Shown: positions 17,308 through 26,480, counted from the first letter of the stretch. The stretch is 64,000 nucleotides of DNA from Muribaculaceae bacterium (GCA_022509085.1 JAFLTW010000005.1:62001-126000), one strand, 5' to 3'. Notes: generated from the letters alone by a model not told the origin. Numbers and translations: made by a program.

Positions 17308-17787
17308 ATGTCGGATATCGACGAGTATAACGCCATAGGAAGCAAGATTATAGGCGCTGCCTTCGAGGTACGAAAAACTGCCGGTAAAGGCTTGCAGGAG
17401 CGATTTTATGAGGCTGCTTTCGTTTATGAGCTTCGTGAACGTGGACTTGACGTGAAAACCCAGGTAATGATACCTGCCATTTATAAAGGGGTTAAAGTTG
17501 AGGATTCGTATCAGGCTGATATAGTGGTCAACGATAAAGTGATAATCGAGTTGAAAGCTGTCGGGTATATGAGTGAGACCGAGTGTAGGCAACTGATCAC
17601 CTATTTAAAACTATCACATTTCAAATTAGGATACTTAATCAACTTTGGTGCGAATGATTTCTGTATAGGACACACTAACGAGCGATTACCTTATAAGAAA
17701 GGTATCTATCGATTTGCCAACACCCTCGAAGATGGTAACCTCCGTTACCCACATTTTAGGATAGTCAACCAAAACCAGGGTCAATGA
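17308..17787 (+). CDS. GxxExxY-family protein
   Basis: The 159-residue protein belongs to the GxxExxY family: the naming motif is GLQERFY, followed by a PD-(D/E)XK-like core in which YQADIVVNDKVIIELKA carries the Asp and Glu-x-Lys. The molecular role of the family is not established; a nuclease-like fold is inferred. It is less GC-rich than its neighbours and is framed by hairpin repeats on both sides. The last 20 or so codons run into a short repeated motif (GTCAACC ... CAGGGT), so the C-terminus may be a repeat-derived extension. Confidence 0.85.
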   Translation: MSDIDEYNAIGSKIIGAAFEVRKTAGKGLQERFYEAAFVYELRERGLDVKTQVMIPAIYKGVKVEDSYQADIVVNDKVIIELKAVGYMSETECRQLITYLKLSHFKLGYLINFGANDFCIGHTNERLPYKKGIYRFANTLEDGNLRYPHFRIVNQNQGQ

Positions 17788-17794
17788 AAGTCGC

Positions 17795-18060
17795 AGCAAA
17801 TCCCCCGCGCGTGGCATACCCCAAGAAGCGCGTGGCCACTCCCGAAACGCGCAGACAAAGAGTTTTTCTGCGCAGTTCTGCCAGTTCTGCGCCAACAAGC
17901 GGCCGAATGGCCGCGGTTCTGCGTGCCTCGCGCGGAACAAAGTTCCCCTTTTTGCGAGGCAAATCCCCCGCGCGTGGCATTCCCCAAGAAGCGAGGCGAC
18001 TCCCCGCACAAGGCAACTCCCGAGAAGCGCGTGGCAGCGCCCCAAGAAGCGCGAAGGCGA
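17795..18060 (+). repeat. Type B/E repeat array upstream of priA
   Basis: Two long similar blocks (CCCCCGCGCGTGGCAT ... CCCCAAGAAGCG) flank a type B block with doubled GTTCTGC, the hairpin CGGCC-GAAT-GGCCG and GGAACAAAGTTCC. The array fills nearly the whole gap of 292 bases between the GxxExxY gene and priA. Confidence 0.7.
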
Positions 18061-18079
18061 TAAATAATAGAAGTTGATT

Positions 18080-20545
18080 ATGCGATACGCGCAAGTAATC
18101 CTCCCGCTGCCGCTCTTCGCGACGTTTACCTACGCCGTGCCCGACGAGCTCGACGCCGACATCGCCGTCGGCTCCCGTGTGCTCGTGCAGTTCGGTCGCA
18201 AGAAATTCTACACCGGCATCGTGGAGGCCCTCACCCCCGACCCTCCGGGCAACTTCGAGATCAAGCCCATCCTCTCCCTCCTCGACGCCTCCCCCATCCT
18301 CCGTTACCCGCAGCTCAAGCTCTGGGACTGGATTGCCGAATACTACCTCTGCTCCAAGGGCGACGTCTTCAAGGCCGCAGTCCCCTCCGGACTCAAGCCC
18401 GAGAGCGAATCGTGGATAATGGCAAACCCCGACTTCGAGCTCCCTGAGGGGCGCAAGCTCAAGGAGAAGGAGGCTATGGTGCTCATGCTCCTCGAGAAAG
18501 AGAAAAAACTGCGCCTCAGCATCCTCGAGGAACGCCTCGGCATCAAGCGCGGTAGCGCCCTCATCTCACGTATGCTCGACACCGGGATGCTCGAGATTGC
18601 CGAGTCGCTCTCCACACGCTACCGTCCCAAGACCGTCGCCTGCGTGCGCCTTTCCATCCCGCGAGACAACACCGAGGCCATGCACGCCGTGCTCGACTCC
18701 GTAGGCCGCGCGCGCCAGCAGGAGAAAGCCCTCATGGCCTACCTCGACCTCTCCCGCTGGATGCAGCGCCAGCAGAAGGTTGCCGAGGTGACCCGCGAGG
18801 CGCTCCTCGAGAAGTCGGGCGTCTCCGGCGCCGTGCTCAACGCCATGCGCGACAAGGGCATCTTCGAGTTCTACAAGGTAAGCGTCAACCGCTTCAACAT
18901 GCCCGTCGACACCGTAGTGCGTCTCTCCCCTCTCTCCCCGCTCCAGACCGGTGCCCTCGACGCCGTCCGAGCCTCCTGGACCGACCACAACGTCACCCTG
19001 CTGCGTGGCGTCACCGGTTCCGGCAAGACAGAGATCTACACCCACCTCATCAACACCACCCTCGAGCAGGGCAACCAGGCACTGCTGCTCGTGCCCGAGA
19101 TCTCGCTCACCACACAGCTCACCGACCGGCTCCGCGCCGTCTTCGGCAACCGCCTGCTGGTCTACCACTCGCGGTTTTCCGACAACGAGCGCGTCGACAT
19201 TTGGAAGAAACTGCTGGGTTCCAACGAGCCGTGCGTCGTTATCGGTGCCCGCTCCGCCCTCTTCCTCCCATTCGCCAGGCTCGGCCTGGTAGTGGTAGAC
19301 GAGGAGCACGACACGTCTTACAAGCAGACCGATCCCGCGCCGCGCTACAACGGACGCGATGCGGCCATCGTCCTGGCCGGCATGCACGGCTGCAAGACCC
19401 TCCTCGGCTCCGCCACCCCCTCCATCGAGTCATACTACAAGGCCCTTTCGGGCAAGTACGGACTGGTGGAGATCGAGTCCCGCTTCGAAGACTCCCCGTT
19501 GCCCGACGTTGAGATTGTCGACATGAAGGCGCAGCGCAAGGAGCGCCTCAACCGAGGCATACTCTCGCGTCCGCTCGTCGAGGCTGCCCGCGAGGCCCTC
19601 GAGCAGAAGCGCCAGGTCATCATGTTTCAGAACCGGCGGGGCTTCGCACCGGTGGTGGTGTGCAAGGCCTGCGGGTGGACCCCCAAGTGTCAGAACTGCG
19701 ACGTCTCGCTCGTCTATCATAAGCCCACCGACTCTCTCCATTGCCACTACTGCGGTTTCTCGCAGCGCCAGCCTTCCGTCTGCCCCGCCTGTGGTGAGAA
19801 TGCCGTCGAGGTGTTCGGCTACGGCACGCAGCGCATCGAGGAGGAGATTGCCGCCAGCTTCCCGGAGGCCACCACGGCGCGCATGGACCTCGACACCACT
19901 CGCAACAAGGATGCCTACCACGACATCATCACCGACTTCTCCGACTCGAAGACCGACATCCTGGTGGGCACGCAGATGGTGTCGAAAGGACTCGACTTCG
20001 GCAAGGTGAAGGTTGTGGGAGTGCTGAATGCCGACACCGTGCTCAACTATCCCGACTTCCGCAGCAACGAGAAGGGATTCAACATGCTGGAGCAGGTGGC
20101 CGGCCGTGCCGGACGCCGCAGCGAGAAGGGTCGGGTGGTGATACAGACCACCAACCCCTCCAACCCCGTGCTGGAGTATGTGCGTCGCCATGACTATCGG
20201 GCCTACTATGAGGCAGAGATAGAGGCACGTCGGGAGCTGAACTATCCCCCCTTCTCCAAGCTTATCATGGTCTATGTCAAAAACAAGGATCAGGCCGTGG
20301 TAGACGCGGCGGGCGCCTTGCTGGCAGCCGCCTTGCGCGACGTCTTCGGCGCGCGCGTTCTCGGACCCGAGCGGCCCTTCGTGAGCCGCGTGGCCACGTA
20401 TTATCTTCAGCAGATAATGCTGAAGATAGAGGTTGGCGCCTCGTTGCCCAAGGTGAAGGCCATCTTGCGCCGCATCTACGAGTCGCTGGCGCGCGACCCC
20501 CGCATCAAGACCTCCCTGCTCTACTACGACGTCGACCCCTCCTGA
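18080..20545 (+). CDS. priA: Primosomal replication protein N' (PriA helicase)
   Basis: The 821-residue protein restarts stalled replication forks. It has the PriA DNA-binding N-terminus (YAQVILPLPLFATFTY), Walker A GVTGSGKTEIY at about 309-316, Walker B DEEHD at about 407-411, and the zinc-binding insert with eight Cys in CxxC pairs at about 527-575. The helicase C-terminal motif GRAGRRSEKGRVVIQT follows. I chose the ATG at 18080 rather than the TTG two codons upstream because it gives the usual MRYAQV start. All motifs are intact. Confidence 0.95.
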   Translation: MRYAQVILPLPLFATFTYAVPDELDADIAVGSRVLVQFGRKKFYTGIVEALTPDPPGNFEIKPILSLLDASPILRYPQLKLWDWIAEYYLCSKGDVFKAAVPSGLKPESESWIMANPDFELPEGRKLKEKEAMVLMLLEKEKKLRLSILEERLGIKRGSALISRMLDTGMLEIAESLSTRYRPKTVACVRLSIPRDNTEAMHAVLDSVGRARQQEKALMAYLDLSRWMQRQQKVAEVTREALLEKSGVSGAVLNAMRDKGIFEFYKVSVNRFNMPVDTVVRLSPLSPLQTGALDAVRASWTDHNVTLLRGVTGSGKTEIYTHLINTTLEQGNQALLLVPEISLTTQLTDRLRAVFGNRLLVYHSRFSDNERVDIWKKLLGSNEPCVVIGARSALFLPFARLGLVVVDEEHDTSYKQTDPAPRYNGRDAAIVLAGMHGCKTLLGSATPSIESYYKALSGKYGLVEIESRFEDSPLPDVEIVDMKAQRKERLNRGILSRPLVEAAREALEQKRQVIMFQNRRGFAPVVVCKACGWTPKCQNCDVSLVYHKPTDSLHCHYCGFSQRQPSVCPACGENAVEVFGYGTQRIEEEIAASFPEATTARMDLDTTRNKDAYHDIITDFSDSKTDILVGTQMVSKGLDFGKVKVVGVLNADTVLNYPDFRSNEKGFNMLEQVAGRAGRRSEKGRVVIQTTNPSNPVLEYVRRHDYRAYYEAEIEARRELNYPPFSKLIMVYVKNKDQAVVDAAGALLAAALRDVFGARVLGPERPFVSRVATYYLQQIMLKIEVGASLPKVKAILRRIYESLARDPRIKTSLLYYDVDPS

Positions 20546-20570
20546 CCCCCTCTCTCGTTTTCGGGTGGGA

Positions 20571-20602
20571 TTTGCGCGGGTGCGGATTTTTTTGTAACTT
20601 TG
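20571..20602 (+). promoter_or_regulatory. Bacteroidales promoter upstream of ugd
   Basis: TTTG at 20571-20574, a 20 bp spacer and TAACTTTG at 20595-20602 match the consensus exactly. The predicted start near 20609 leaves a leader of about 145 nt before the ugd ATG. Confidence 0.8.
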
Positions 20603-20608
20603 CGGTAT

Positions 20609-20754
20609 TGAACCAGTGGGCAATCATGAAACGAGAACCCACACATACTTTGGCGGTTAGCCGTCCTTTTCGCTACCCTCAGCGGCCCTTGTTGCGCCCT
20701 TGAGGGAAGCAAAACTTACCCCAACATTTCACCCAGGTTAAAAGCATCCAACCC
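20609..20754 (+). other. Structured leader of ugd
   Basis: The leader contains CGGTTAGCCG and the hairpin CCCTCA (20676-20681) / TGAGGG (20701-20706). I do not recognise a known riboswitch. It could be a simple 5' untranslated region or a control element for the polysaccharide gene. Confidence 0.35.
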
Positions 20755-22062
20755 ATGAAGATTGCCATCGCCGGCACCGGCTACGTAGGCCTCTCCATCG
20801 CCACCCTCCTCGCCCGGCACAACGACGTCACCGCCGTAGACATCCTCCCCGCCAAGGTCGATGCCATCAACGGCCGCCGCTCACCCATCCAGGACGAATA
20901 CATCGAGAAATATTTCGCCGAGAAAGAGCTTCGCCTGCGCGCCACCCTCGACGCCGAGGCCGCCTACTCCGACGCCCACTTCGTAGTGATAGCCGCCCCG
21001 ACCAACTACGACCCCGTGCGCAACTACTTCGACACCCACGCCATCGAAGACGTCATCGACCTCGTGCTGCGCGTCAATCCCGACGCCGTCATGGTCATCA
21101 AGTCAACAATCCCCGTGGGCTACTGCCGCTCACTCTACGTCAAGTATGCCGCCCGTGGCGTCAGGAAATTCAACCTCCTCTTCTTCCCCGAGTTCCTCCG
21201 CGAGAGCAAGGCCCTCTACGACAACCTCTATCCCTCCCGCATTATCGCCGGCATACCCAAGCTCATCTCCGAGCCCGGTTTCGAGGAGGAGAACGCCGCC
21301 ATCGCGGCGGTCACCGACCTCCCCTGGCTCACCGGGCAGGCCCACGTATTCGCCGACCTCCTCAAGCAGGGCGCGCTCAAGGAAGACATCCCCACCCTCT
21401 TCATGGGCATGAAGGAGGCCGAGGCCGTCAAGCTCTTCGCCAACACCTACCTTGCGCTGCGCGTCAGCTACTTCAACGAGCTCGACACCTACGCCGCCGT
21501 CAAGGGACTCGACTCGCGGGCCATCATCGAGGGCATCGGTCTCGACCCCCGCATCGGCATGCATTACAACAACCCCTCTTTCGGATACGGCGGCTACTGC
21601 CTCCCCAAAGACTCCAAGCAGTTGCTTGCCAACTATGCCGACGTGCCCCAGAACATGATCTCCGCCATCGTGGAGAGCAACCGGACGCGTAAGGACTTCA
21701 TCGCCGACCAGGTGTTGCGTCGTGCCGGGTGGTATGGCTACGATGGCAAGGAGTTCAGCGCCTCCGAGGAGGGACGACGCTGCATCGTGGGCGTCTATCG
21801 CCTCACGATGAAGGCCAACTCCGACAACTTCCGTCAGTCGTCGATCCAGGGCGTCATGAAACGCATCAAGGCCAAGGGAGCCGAGGTGATAATCTACGAA
21901 CCGACGCTCGAAGACGGGACCACCTTCTTCGGCTCGCGCGTGGTCAACGACCTCGCGGAGTTCAAGCGCCTCTCGGCGGTGGTCATCGCCAACCGCCTCA
22001 GTCCCGACCTCGCCGACATCGCCGACCGCGTCTATACCCGCGACCTCTACTCCACCGACTAA
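20755..22062 (+). CDS. ugd: UDP-glucose 6-dehydrogenase
   Basis: This 435-residue NAD-dependent nucleotide-sugar dehydrogenase would oxidise UDP-glucose to UDP-glucuronate. It has the Rossmann motif GTGYVGLS at residues 7-14, the central domain ([19 protein letters not shown]) and the active-site loop [15 protein letters not shown] with Cys282 as the nucleophile. Substrate preference is inferred from similarity to the UDP-glucose group rather than the UDP-HexNAc group. It is separated by accessory genes from the main polysaccharide locus and has its own promoter. Confidence 0.9.
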   Translation: MKIAIAGTGYVGLSIATLLARHNDVTAVDILPAKVDAINGRRSPIQDEYIEKYFAEKELRLRATLDAEAAYSDAHFVVIAAPTNYDPVRNYFDTHAIEDVIDLVLRVNPDAVMVIKSTIPVGYCRSLYVKYAARGVRKFNLLFFPEFLRESKALYDNLYPSRIIAGIPKLISEPGFEEENAAIAAVTDLPWLTGQAHVFADLLKQGALKEDIPTLFMGMKEAEAVKLFANTYLALRVSYFNELDTYAAVKGLDSRAIIEGIGLDPRIGMHYNNPSFGYGGYCLPKDSKQLLANYADVPQNMISAIVESNRTRKDFIADQVLRRAGWYGYDGKEFSASEEGRRCIVGVYRLTMKANSDNFRQSSIQGVMKRIKAKGAEVIIYEPTLEDGTTFFGSRVVNDLAEFKRLSAVVIANRLSPDLADIADRVYTRDLYSTD

Positions 22063-22106
22063 CACCGGGCCTCTCGCCTTATTCGGCATCGCGGTTTGTC
22101 GTTAGG

Positions 22107-22268
22107 TGTAATTAAGAATCGCATAACTTCTTGATCGCATAACTTCTTGCTGCTGTGCCTGTTAGCTCGGAGAGCTTCTCCTATGGTTAACCCCACGATA
22201 AGCGAGTTCAAACGAGCTTCGTGGGGTAAACCGGACGCATGCAGGCTTGCTCGGAGAGCATGTCTATG
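22107..22268 (+). repeat. Type C leader plus type A element, copy 6 (covarying)
   Basis: The type C part is a doubled CGCATAACTTCTTG. The type A part has the 5' hairpin, a central stem reading CCCCACGA ... TCGTGGGG, and the 3' hairpin GCTC-GGA-GAGC. Relative to the other copies the stem has changed on both arms (C-G to G-C, and G-C to C-G near the loop), so pairing is kept. It is the upstream boundary of the PIN gene pair. Confidence 0.85.
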
Positions 22269-22355
22269 GCTCTTTTGTCTCGCTATGCTCGCGAGAAAAA
22301 ACATTTATTTACCTATTACGTTGTTCTTGTAAATTAACTAGTAATTAACATCTAT

Positions 22356-22577
22356 ATGGCTGAGATTATTGTCACACTGTCGGATGACGCCAACACGTCT
22401 CTTATAAGAAAAATGATAGAAAATATTAAGGGTGTTATGGCCACAACCCTAAATAATCGTCAGGAAGAAACGGAATCCGAGAAAAAGATTAAAAAACTTC
22501 ATAATCTAATCAACAGAATGGACACCTCTGTAATTGATCGAAATGACGAACGCACCCGTTACATTCTTTCAAAATGA
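22356..22577 (+). CDS. Putative antitoxin of a PIN-domain toxin pair
   Basis: A 73-residue acidic and basic protein without a clear fold name. Residues 1-35 begin with a short hydrophobic strand (AEIIVTLSDD) followed by likely helix, and the remainder is charged (EETESEKKIKKLHNL). Its stop overlaps the start of the PIN gene by four bases (ATGA), the usual antitoxin-first layout. The role is inferred from size and context. AT-rich compared with the GC-rich flanks. Confidence 0.65.
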   Translation: MAEIIVTLSDDANTSLIRKMIENIKGVMATTLNNRQEETESEKKIKKLHNLINRMDTSVIDRNDERTRYILSK

Positions 22578-22981
22578 GCCGTATTTTCCTTGACACCAAT
22601 TTCCTTATCGACCTCTTTGATAGAAAGGAATATGCACCGGCTGCCAAAGAAATCATGGACAGGGGGCTTAGACACGGTATTGAATTTTGTATTAGTTTCT
22701 TATCGGTCGCAAATTTTGCATATATTCTTCGTAAGACTGAAAGAGCTATTCTAATTGGCTATTTAAAAGACATCTGTGATATCTTCACGGTAATTCCTAA
22801 CGAGCAAAACCAAATATTAAAGGCAACCGAATTGGAGGCTCCAGATTTAGAAGATGCTATTCAATACGCAACTGCAATAACAAATAATTGTGATTGCATA
22901 ATCACTAGAAATGGGAAAGACTTCTTATACTCCGAAATACCAGTTTTAACTCCGGAAGGCTTCCTCAAACTTATTTATTAG
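22574..22981 (+). CDS. PIN-domain ribonuclease toxin (VapC-like)
   Basis: The 135-residue protein is a PIN domain: FLDTNFLIDLF with Asp7, LEDAIQYATA with Asp94, and CIITRNGKDF with Asp116. The central acidic residue usual for VapC is not obvious; ANFAYILRK occupies that position, as in the PIN_3-type group. PIN toxins cleave RNA, often tRNA or rRNA. The pair 22356-22981 lies between two copies of the same C+A repeat in direct orientation. Confidence 0.85.
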   Translation: MSRIFLDTNFLIDLFDRKEYAPAAKEIMDRGLRHGIEFCISFLSVANFAYILRKTERAILIGYLKDICDIFTVIPNEQNQILKATELEAPDLEDAIQYATAITNNCDCIITRNGKDFLYSEIPVLTPEGFLKLIY

Positions 22982-23025
22982 ATTGTAATTTCCGTAAGGA
23001 CGCTCCCGTCACCTCGCGCACTGAT

Positions 23026-23146
23026 AAAGAATCGCAGAACTTTTTGATCGCAGAACTCCCTGCGGATGTGCCTGTTAGCTCGGAGAGCTTCTCCGGTGGT
23101 TATCCCCACCATACGGGAGCGGGAGCGACCTTGGTGGGGTAGTTTC
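23026..23146 (+). repeat. Type C leader plus type A element, copy 7
   Basis: The type C part reads GAATCGCAGAACTTTTTG then ATCGCAGAACT. The type A part has the 5' hairpin and the central CCCCACC/GGTGGGG stem. The third hairpin is replaced by a type E-like stretch with CCCCCCGAGAAGCGCGGGG (23146-23164). It is the downstream boundary of the PIN pair and fills the gap before 23317. Confidence 0.8.
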
Positions 23147-23316
23147 CCCCCGAGAAGCGCGGGGCTCCTCCCCGGTATCCGCATGGTCACTCCCGAGACG
23201 CGGTGCCAAGAGTATAATCGCACAACCCTCAATTTCTTGAAATGACTTTATAACTTTCACATAAGGAATTGCGTTATAACATAAAGACTATCTCCGAAGT
23301 ATAAAACCTAAACGGC

Positions 23317-24045
23317 ATGGGAAATCAACTTAAATTGGTAGAATTCAGAGCGACATTATTCACGGCATATATCCCATATACTTTTGACTTCTACACAAAA
23401 GTTCATGAGCTTATTCCCGGGTGCGTACCCGTGCTCAATTCCAATGCTCCCGAACCTATGAATATGATGGGAAGTCTCTATCCGCCTTCCACATGGACAA
23501 TCAATGCTCCTTCTCGTCGCGAAATCATAATCTTCCAGCCAAACAAAATCGATTACCTTCGACTCACAGATGAGGATGAAAATCCCACGGAAGTTCAATG
23601 GAACGACTTCATCGGTAGCGTGAAACCTCTTTTTGAAATGATTCTTGAATTCAGCGGTCAAACAGTTTCTCGAATGGCCATAGCACCTAAAATTGAATTC
23701 AAAGATACCATCAAAAAATGGGATGAATTTATCAAAGCCCAGTTTTCACATCCGGAATTTGAGGGACACACATTGATTGAGGCTGAGTTCACCCAAACTT
23801 TTAGGACACCGCGCAAAATTCTTGACTCCGAATATCAGATAAATTTTGTGTGTAAATTTATGGGATCTCAAGAGATAAAGATGACCAACGGCGTTCCCAA
23901 AACCCGAGACCTTCAGTTGATTGAACTTGACATCAACACTGCCCCCCTGCCCGATTATGATTTTAGCAAGGAAGCGGTCTCCGACTTCTTCAATCAGGCA
24001 GAAACCCTTACCAACGACATCCTAAAATTCTACTTCCCTACCTAA
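23317..24045 (+). CDS. TIGR04255-like protein of unknown function
   Basis: This 242-residue protein resembles the sporadically distributed TIGR04255 family in size and layout: an N-terminal strand with LVEFRATLF, an aromatic and charged middle (EIIIFQPNKIDYLRLTD), and a C-terminal helix (FFNQAETLTNDILKFYF) preceded by IELDINTAPLPDYDF. The family function is unknown. It is first of three genes ending at a terminator (25286-25317), 20 bases ahead of the next gene. The assignment rests on pattern recall, not a search. Confidence 0.6.
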   Translation: MGNQLKLVEFRATLFTAYIPYTFDFYTKVHELIPGCVPVLNSNAPEPMNMMGSLYPPSTWTINAPSRREIIIFQPNKIDYLRLTDEDENPTEVQWNDFIGSVKPLFEMILEFSGQTVSRMAIAPKIEFKDTIKKWDEFIKAQFSHPEFEGHTLIEAEFTQTFRTPRKILDSEYQINFVCKFMGSQEIKMTNGVPKTRDLQLIELDINTAPLPDYDFSKEAVSDFFNQAETLTNDILKFYFPT

Positions 24046-24065
24046 ACTTCACCGCCTGCACTCCT

Positions 24066-24770
24066 ATGGCTCATCACATAGAATCTAAAACCTCTCCTAA
24101 TATTAAGATTATATTAAAGCCTGAATCTGCCCCGGGGATGGACTCCTTAAGTTCATTCAAGCGCCCCTATACGCGCTTCTTCCGGCACGATTATAACACA
24201 TACCCTACTGTTGAAGACTTTATAGCGGAGCGTGAAGCAGACGTCTTTTCATACTTTATATCCGGACTTTCACTGGCTCCAAAAACTAAATTTACTACTG
24301 ATTCCGAAGACTACAATAAGGCAAATTCGGAATATTTAAAGGCCTTGAACGAATTTACTCCCGAGTTCGTTAAGATGATACACTTCACGACTTTCGAGGA
24401 GGGAATGCCAAACCGTTGCTCAGAGCAGGTAGACAGATTCCTGAAGAAAAACAGGATAACCACTTATGTATGGATAGCCCAGGTCTTCTCACGATATTAT
24501 GATAATCCCGAAGTTGTAGCCGGTATTTTATTTACCATCGCACTCGTTGATATTCCGAAGGAAGACTCCTCACTTATGCCAATAGTGATTGCCGGCTTGG
24601 CCCACAATAATGCTGCCTCGCAGGAGGCTGCCCTATCGGTGATTGAAAAATGGAGGAGTTCTGAATGTCTGAAGGCTTTGCAAAACGTCAGTATAGAACT
24701 TCCGTTGATTAAGGAATACGCCGAGGAACTCAAAGCAGAACTGGAAGAAGAGATATCCGATGTTGATTAG
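24066..24770 (+). CDS. Hypothetical protein, middle gene of a three-gene cassette
   Basis: I do not recognise this 234-residue protein. It is soluble with no signal peptide. The C-terminal third (VVAGILFTIALVDIP, then LMPIVIAGLAHNNAASQEAAL and VIEKWRSSECLKALQ) looks like two or three helical repeats of HEAT type, ending in an acidic tail. The next gene's first ATG lies inside its last codons. It is likely co-transcribed with both neighbours. Confidence 0.6.
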   Translation: MAHHIESKTSPNIKIILKPESAPGMDSLSSFKRPYTRFFRHDYNTYPTVEDFIAEREADVFSYFISGLSLAPKTKFTTDSEDYNKANSEYLKALNEFTPEFVKMIHFTTFEEGMPNRCSEQVDRFLKKNRITTYVWIAQVFSRYYDNPEVVAGILFTIALVDIPKEDSSLMPIVIAGLAHNNAASQEAALSVIEKWRSSECLKALQNVSIELPLIKEYAEELKAELEEEISDVD

Positions 24771-25284
24771 GATGTTGGGAGGCCTGTCTCATTGGACAGA
24801 GTCTTTGGATAAGGAGCGGAGTCACTCAACCCCGGAAAAGCCTTTTGTGGCCACCGGTGATGCCATTGCACAATTACGCTCAACTCAAAACACCTTAAGT
24901 GTATGGAAAGCGGACACCGAAGAGGATTGCAACGATGCTTTTGTAGCATTGGCACTCGGACGTCATGACGTGGAAAAGATTTCTTATTGTCTGCTTGACG
25001 AAAAGGGATTGGCTGAAGCCGGAATAACAATATCTGACAACCAACCCGGAGAAGCCCCTGGGGCTGCCAATTCCATATTAGCGAAACATAGGGATTTAAT
25101 AGAGATAGATTATTGGAAACTGGGCGATATCGCCGGAGCAATAAAGGACTATTTGAGAAAGCCTGAAAATCCAAATAAGATTACTATCAAATCGCTTAAG
25201 GCTCTCCTGAACTCATACAAAGACAGCGGCAAGATTGACGTTGATAATATGAATCCTGGGCTTCGCGCTAAACTGAATTGGTAA
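24760..25284 (+). CDS. Hypothetical protein, last gene of a three-gene cassette
   Basis: A 174-residue protein that I cannot assign to a family. It begins at 24760, overlapping the upstream gene by 11 bases; an ATG at 24772, two bases after that gene's stop codon, is an equally good start. It has no membrane segment or signal peptide. The C-terminal half contains a likely helical segment (DYWKLGDIAGAIKDYL) and the basic KITIKSLKALLNSY. A terminator follows two bases after the stop codon. Confidence 0.55.
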   Translation: MLIRMLGGLSHWTESLDKERSHSTPEKPFVATGDAIAQLRSTQNTLSVWKADTEEDCNDAFVALALGRHDVEKISYCLLDEKGLAEAGITISDNQPGEAPGAANSILAKHRDLIEIDYWKLGDIAGAIKDYLRKPENPNKITIKSLKALLNSYKDSGKIDVDNMNPGLRAKLNW

Positions 25285-25285
25285 T

Positions 25286-25317
25286 AAGCCTCAGTCTTCC
25301 ATGGGCGCCTGAGGCTT
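25286..25317 (+). terminator. Terminator of the three-gene cassette
   Basis: AAGCCTCAG and CTGAGGCTT form a perfect stem closing a 14-base loop, followed by CTTC. The position directly after the last stop codon supports a transcription unit 23317-25284. Confidence 0.65.
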
Positions 25318-25448
25318 CTTCATGACAAGATATTTACGCTGAGACTACAATTCTAATATCGAGTCCTCCTCTAAAACTCCCCGCGCTGTTCGGCTTGATT
25401 CCCCGCGCGGTTTCACCTATGTACTCGGCACGAATTAAACATAGTTAT

Positions 25449-26480
25449 ATGACGAAAGAGAAAACTCAAATATTAAAAGGGATTGCTATCCTTTTTATGA
25501 TATTCTTTCATCTGTTCAATCGGATGCAATTTGTAGATCTTTGTACACCATTAATCTATATAGACGGCATTCCCTTAGTTCATTTTCTTACAGAATATAC
25601 AAATCCGGTTGCCCTTTTCTTGATTTTAGGTGGTTATGGTTTATATAAATCCAACTTGAAAGGAGATAAAAACAGATGGAATAGACTATTAAAATTATTA
25701 ATTCATTTTTGGGTAATACTCATAACATTTGTCATAATCGGTCATTTTGTTAAACCTGACAAATATCCCGGAAGTTCCCTCACCCTCCTATTGAATCTAT
25801 CTACTTTTGAATCTTCTTATAACGGAGAGCTCTGGTTTTTGTTTCCTTACATAATAGTCTCCATTGGTGCTTCATTACTTTACAAGTTGATTAATCGAGT
25901 TCCCTGGTTATATATAGTCATAGGAACCCTTTTAATCCATATGGGAAGTATTTACTTTATTACGAGAGTCACCCCGCTCGTCCCATCTGTTGAGGCCTAT
26001 TTAAATACTCTCATACATATCCCTCTCTTCCTCTTTAACTTTTGCATGGGGATGATAGCAGCGAAATATAATTGGATTGAAGGTATACAATCTAAACTTT
26101 CAAAAATTGGAATCAAGCTACAGGTCTTGATTATACTTGGATTCATAGGGTTGCTTATGGCATTCAGCCATTTCTTTCCCTACAACTTCTTCTTTGGTTT
26201 TTTCCTCTTGTCAGCTTTAGCTCTCCTACCATACTCCAAATGGGCTACGACAACTTTGGTAAAGCTTGGTAATCAATCGATGAATATGTGGATGATTCAC
26301 TCTTGGTTTTGCTATCATCTATTCTCGAATTTCATTTATTCCTTTAAGTATCCGATAATCATATTCATCATACTATGTTTGATTAGTTACGGTCTATCTT
26401 TGCTATTTAATAAGACAGTAACTCCCTTAGAGTCCTTATTCCTCACAAAAAAAGAAATCAAGGAAAGGCCTATTTTGTAA
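25449..26480 (+). CDS. Acyltransferase 3-family membrane protein
   Basis: Starting from ATG 25449 (343 residues), the protein has about ten membrane helices and the family's opening motif KTQILKGIAILFMIFFHLF, with the His that serves as catalytic base. The closing part NQSMNMWMIHSWF resembles the H-S segment of O-acetyltransferases. It would add acetyl or another acyl group to a polysaccharide sugar. An in-frame ATG at 25395 gives an unlikely polar extension. AT-rich codon use starts here and marks the beginning of the polysaccharide locus. Confidence 0.85.
   Translation: MTKEKTQILKGIAILFMIFFHLFNRMQFVDLCTPLIYIDGIPLVHFLTEYTNPVALFLILGGYGLYKSNLKGDKNRWNRLLKLLIHFWVILITFVIIGHFVKPDKYPGSSLTLLLNLSTFESSYNGELWFLFPYIIVSIGASLLYKLINRVPWLYIVIGTLLIHMGSIYFITRVTPLVPSVEAYLNTLIHIPLFLFNFCMGMIAAKYNWIEGIQSKLSKIGIKLQVLIILGFIGLLMAFSHFFPYNFFFGFFLLSALALLPYSKWATTTLVKLGNQSMNMWMIHSWFCYHLFSNFIYSFKYPIIIFIILCLISYGLSLLFNKTVTPLESLFLTKKEIKERPIL

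Noticed and set aside
14664..18079. tRNA or rRNA genes in the repeat-rich gaps
   Set aside because: I searched for the T-loop GTTCRANNC with matching acceptor stems and CCA and found no convincing cloverleaf. The GTTCTGC and GTTCG strings belong to the hairpin repeats.
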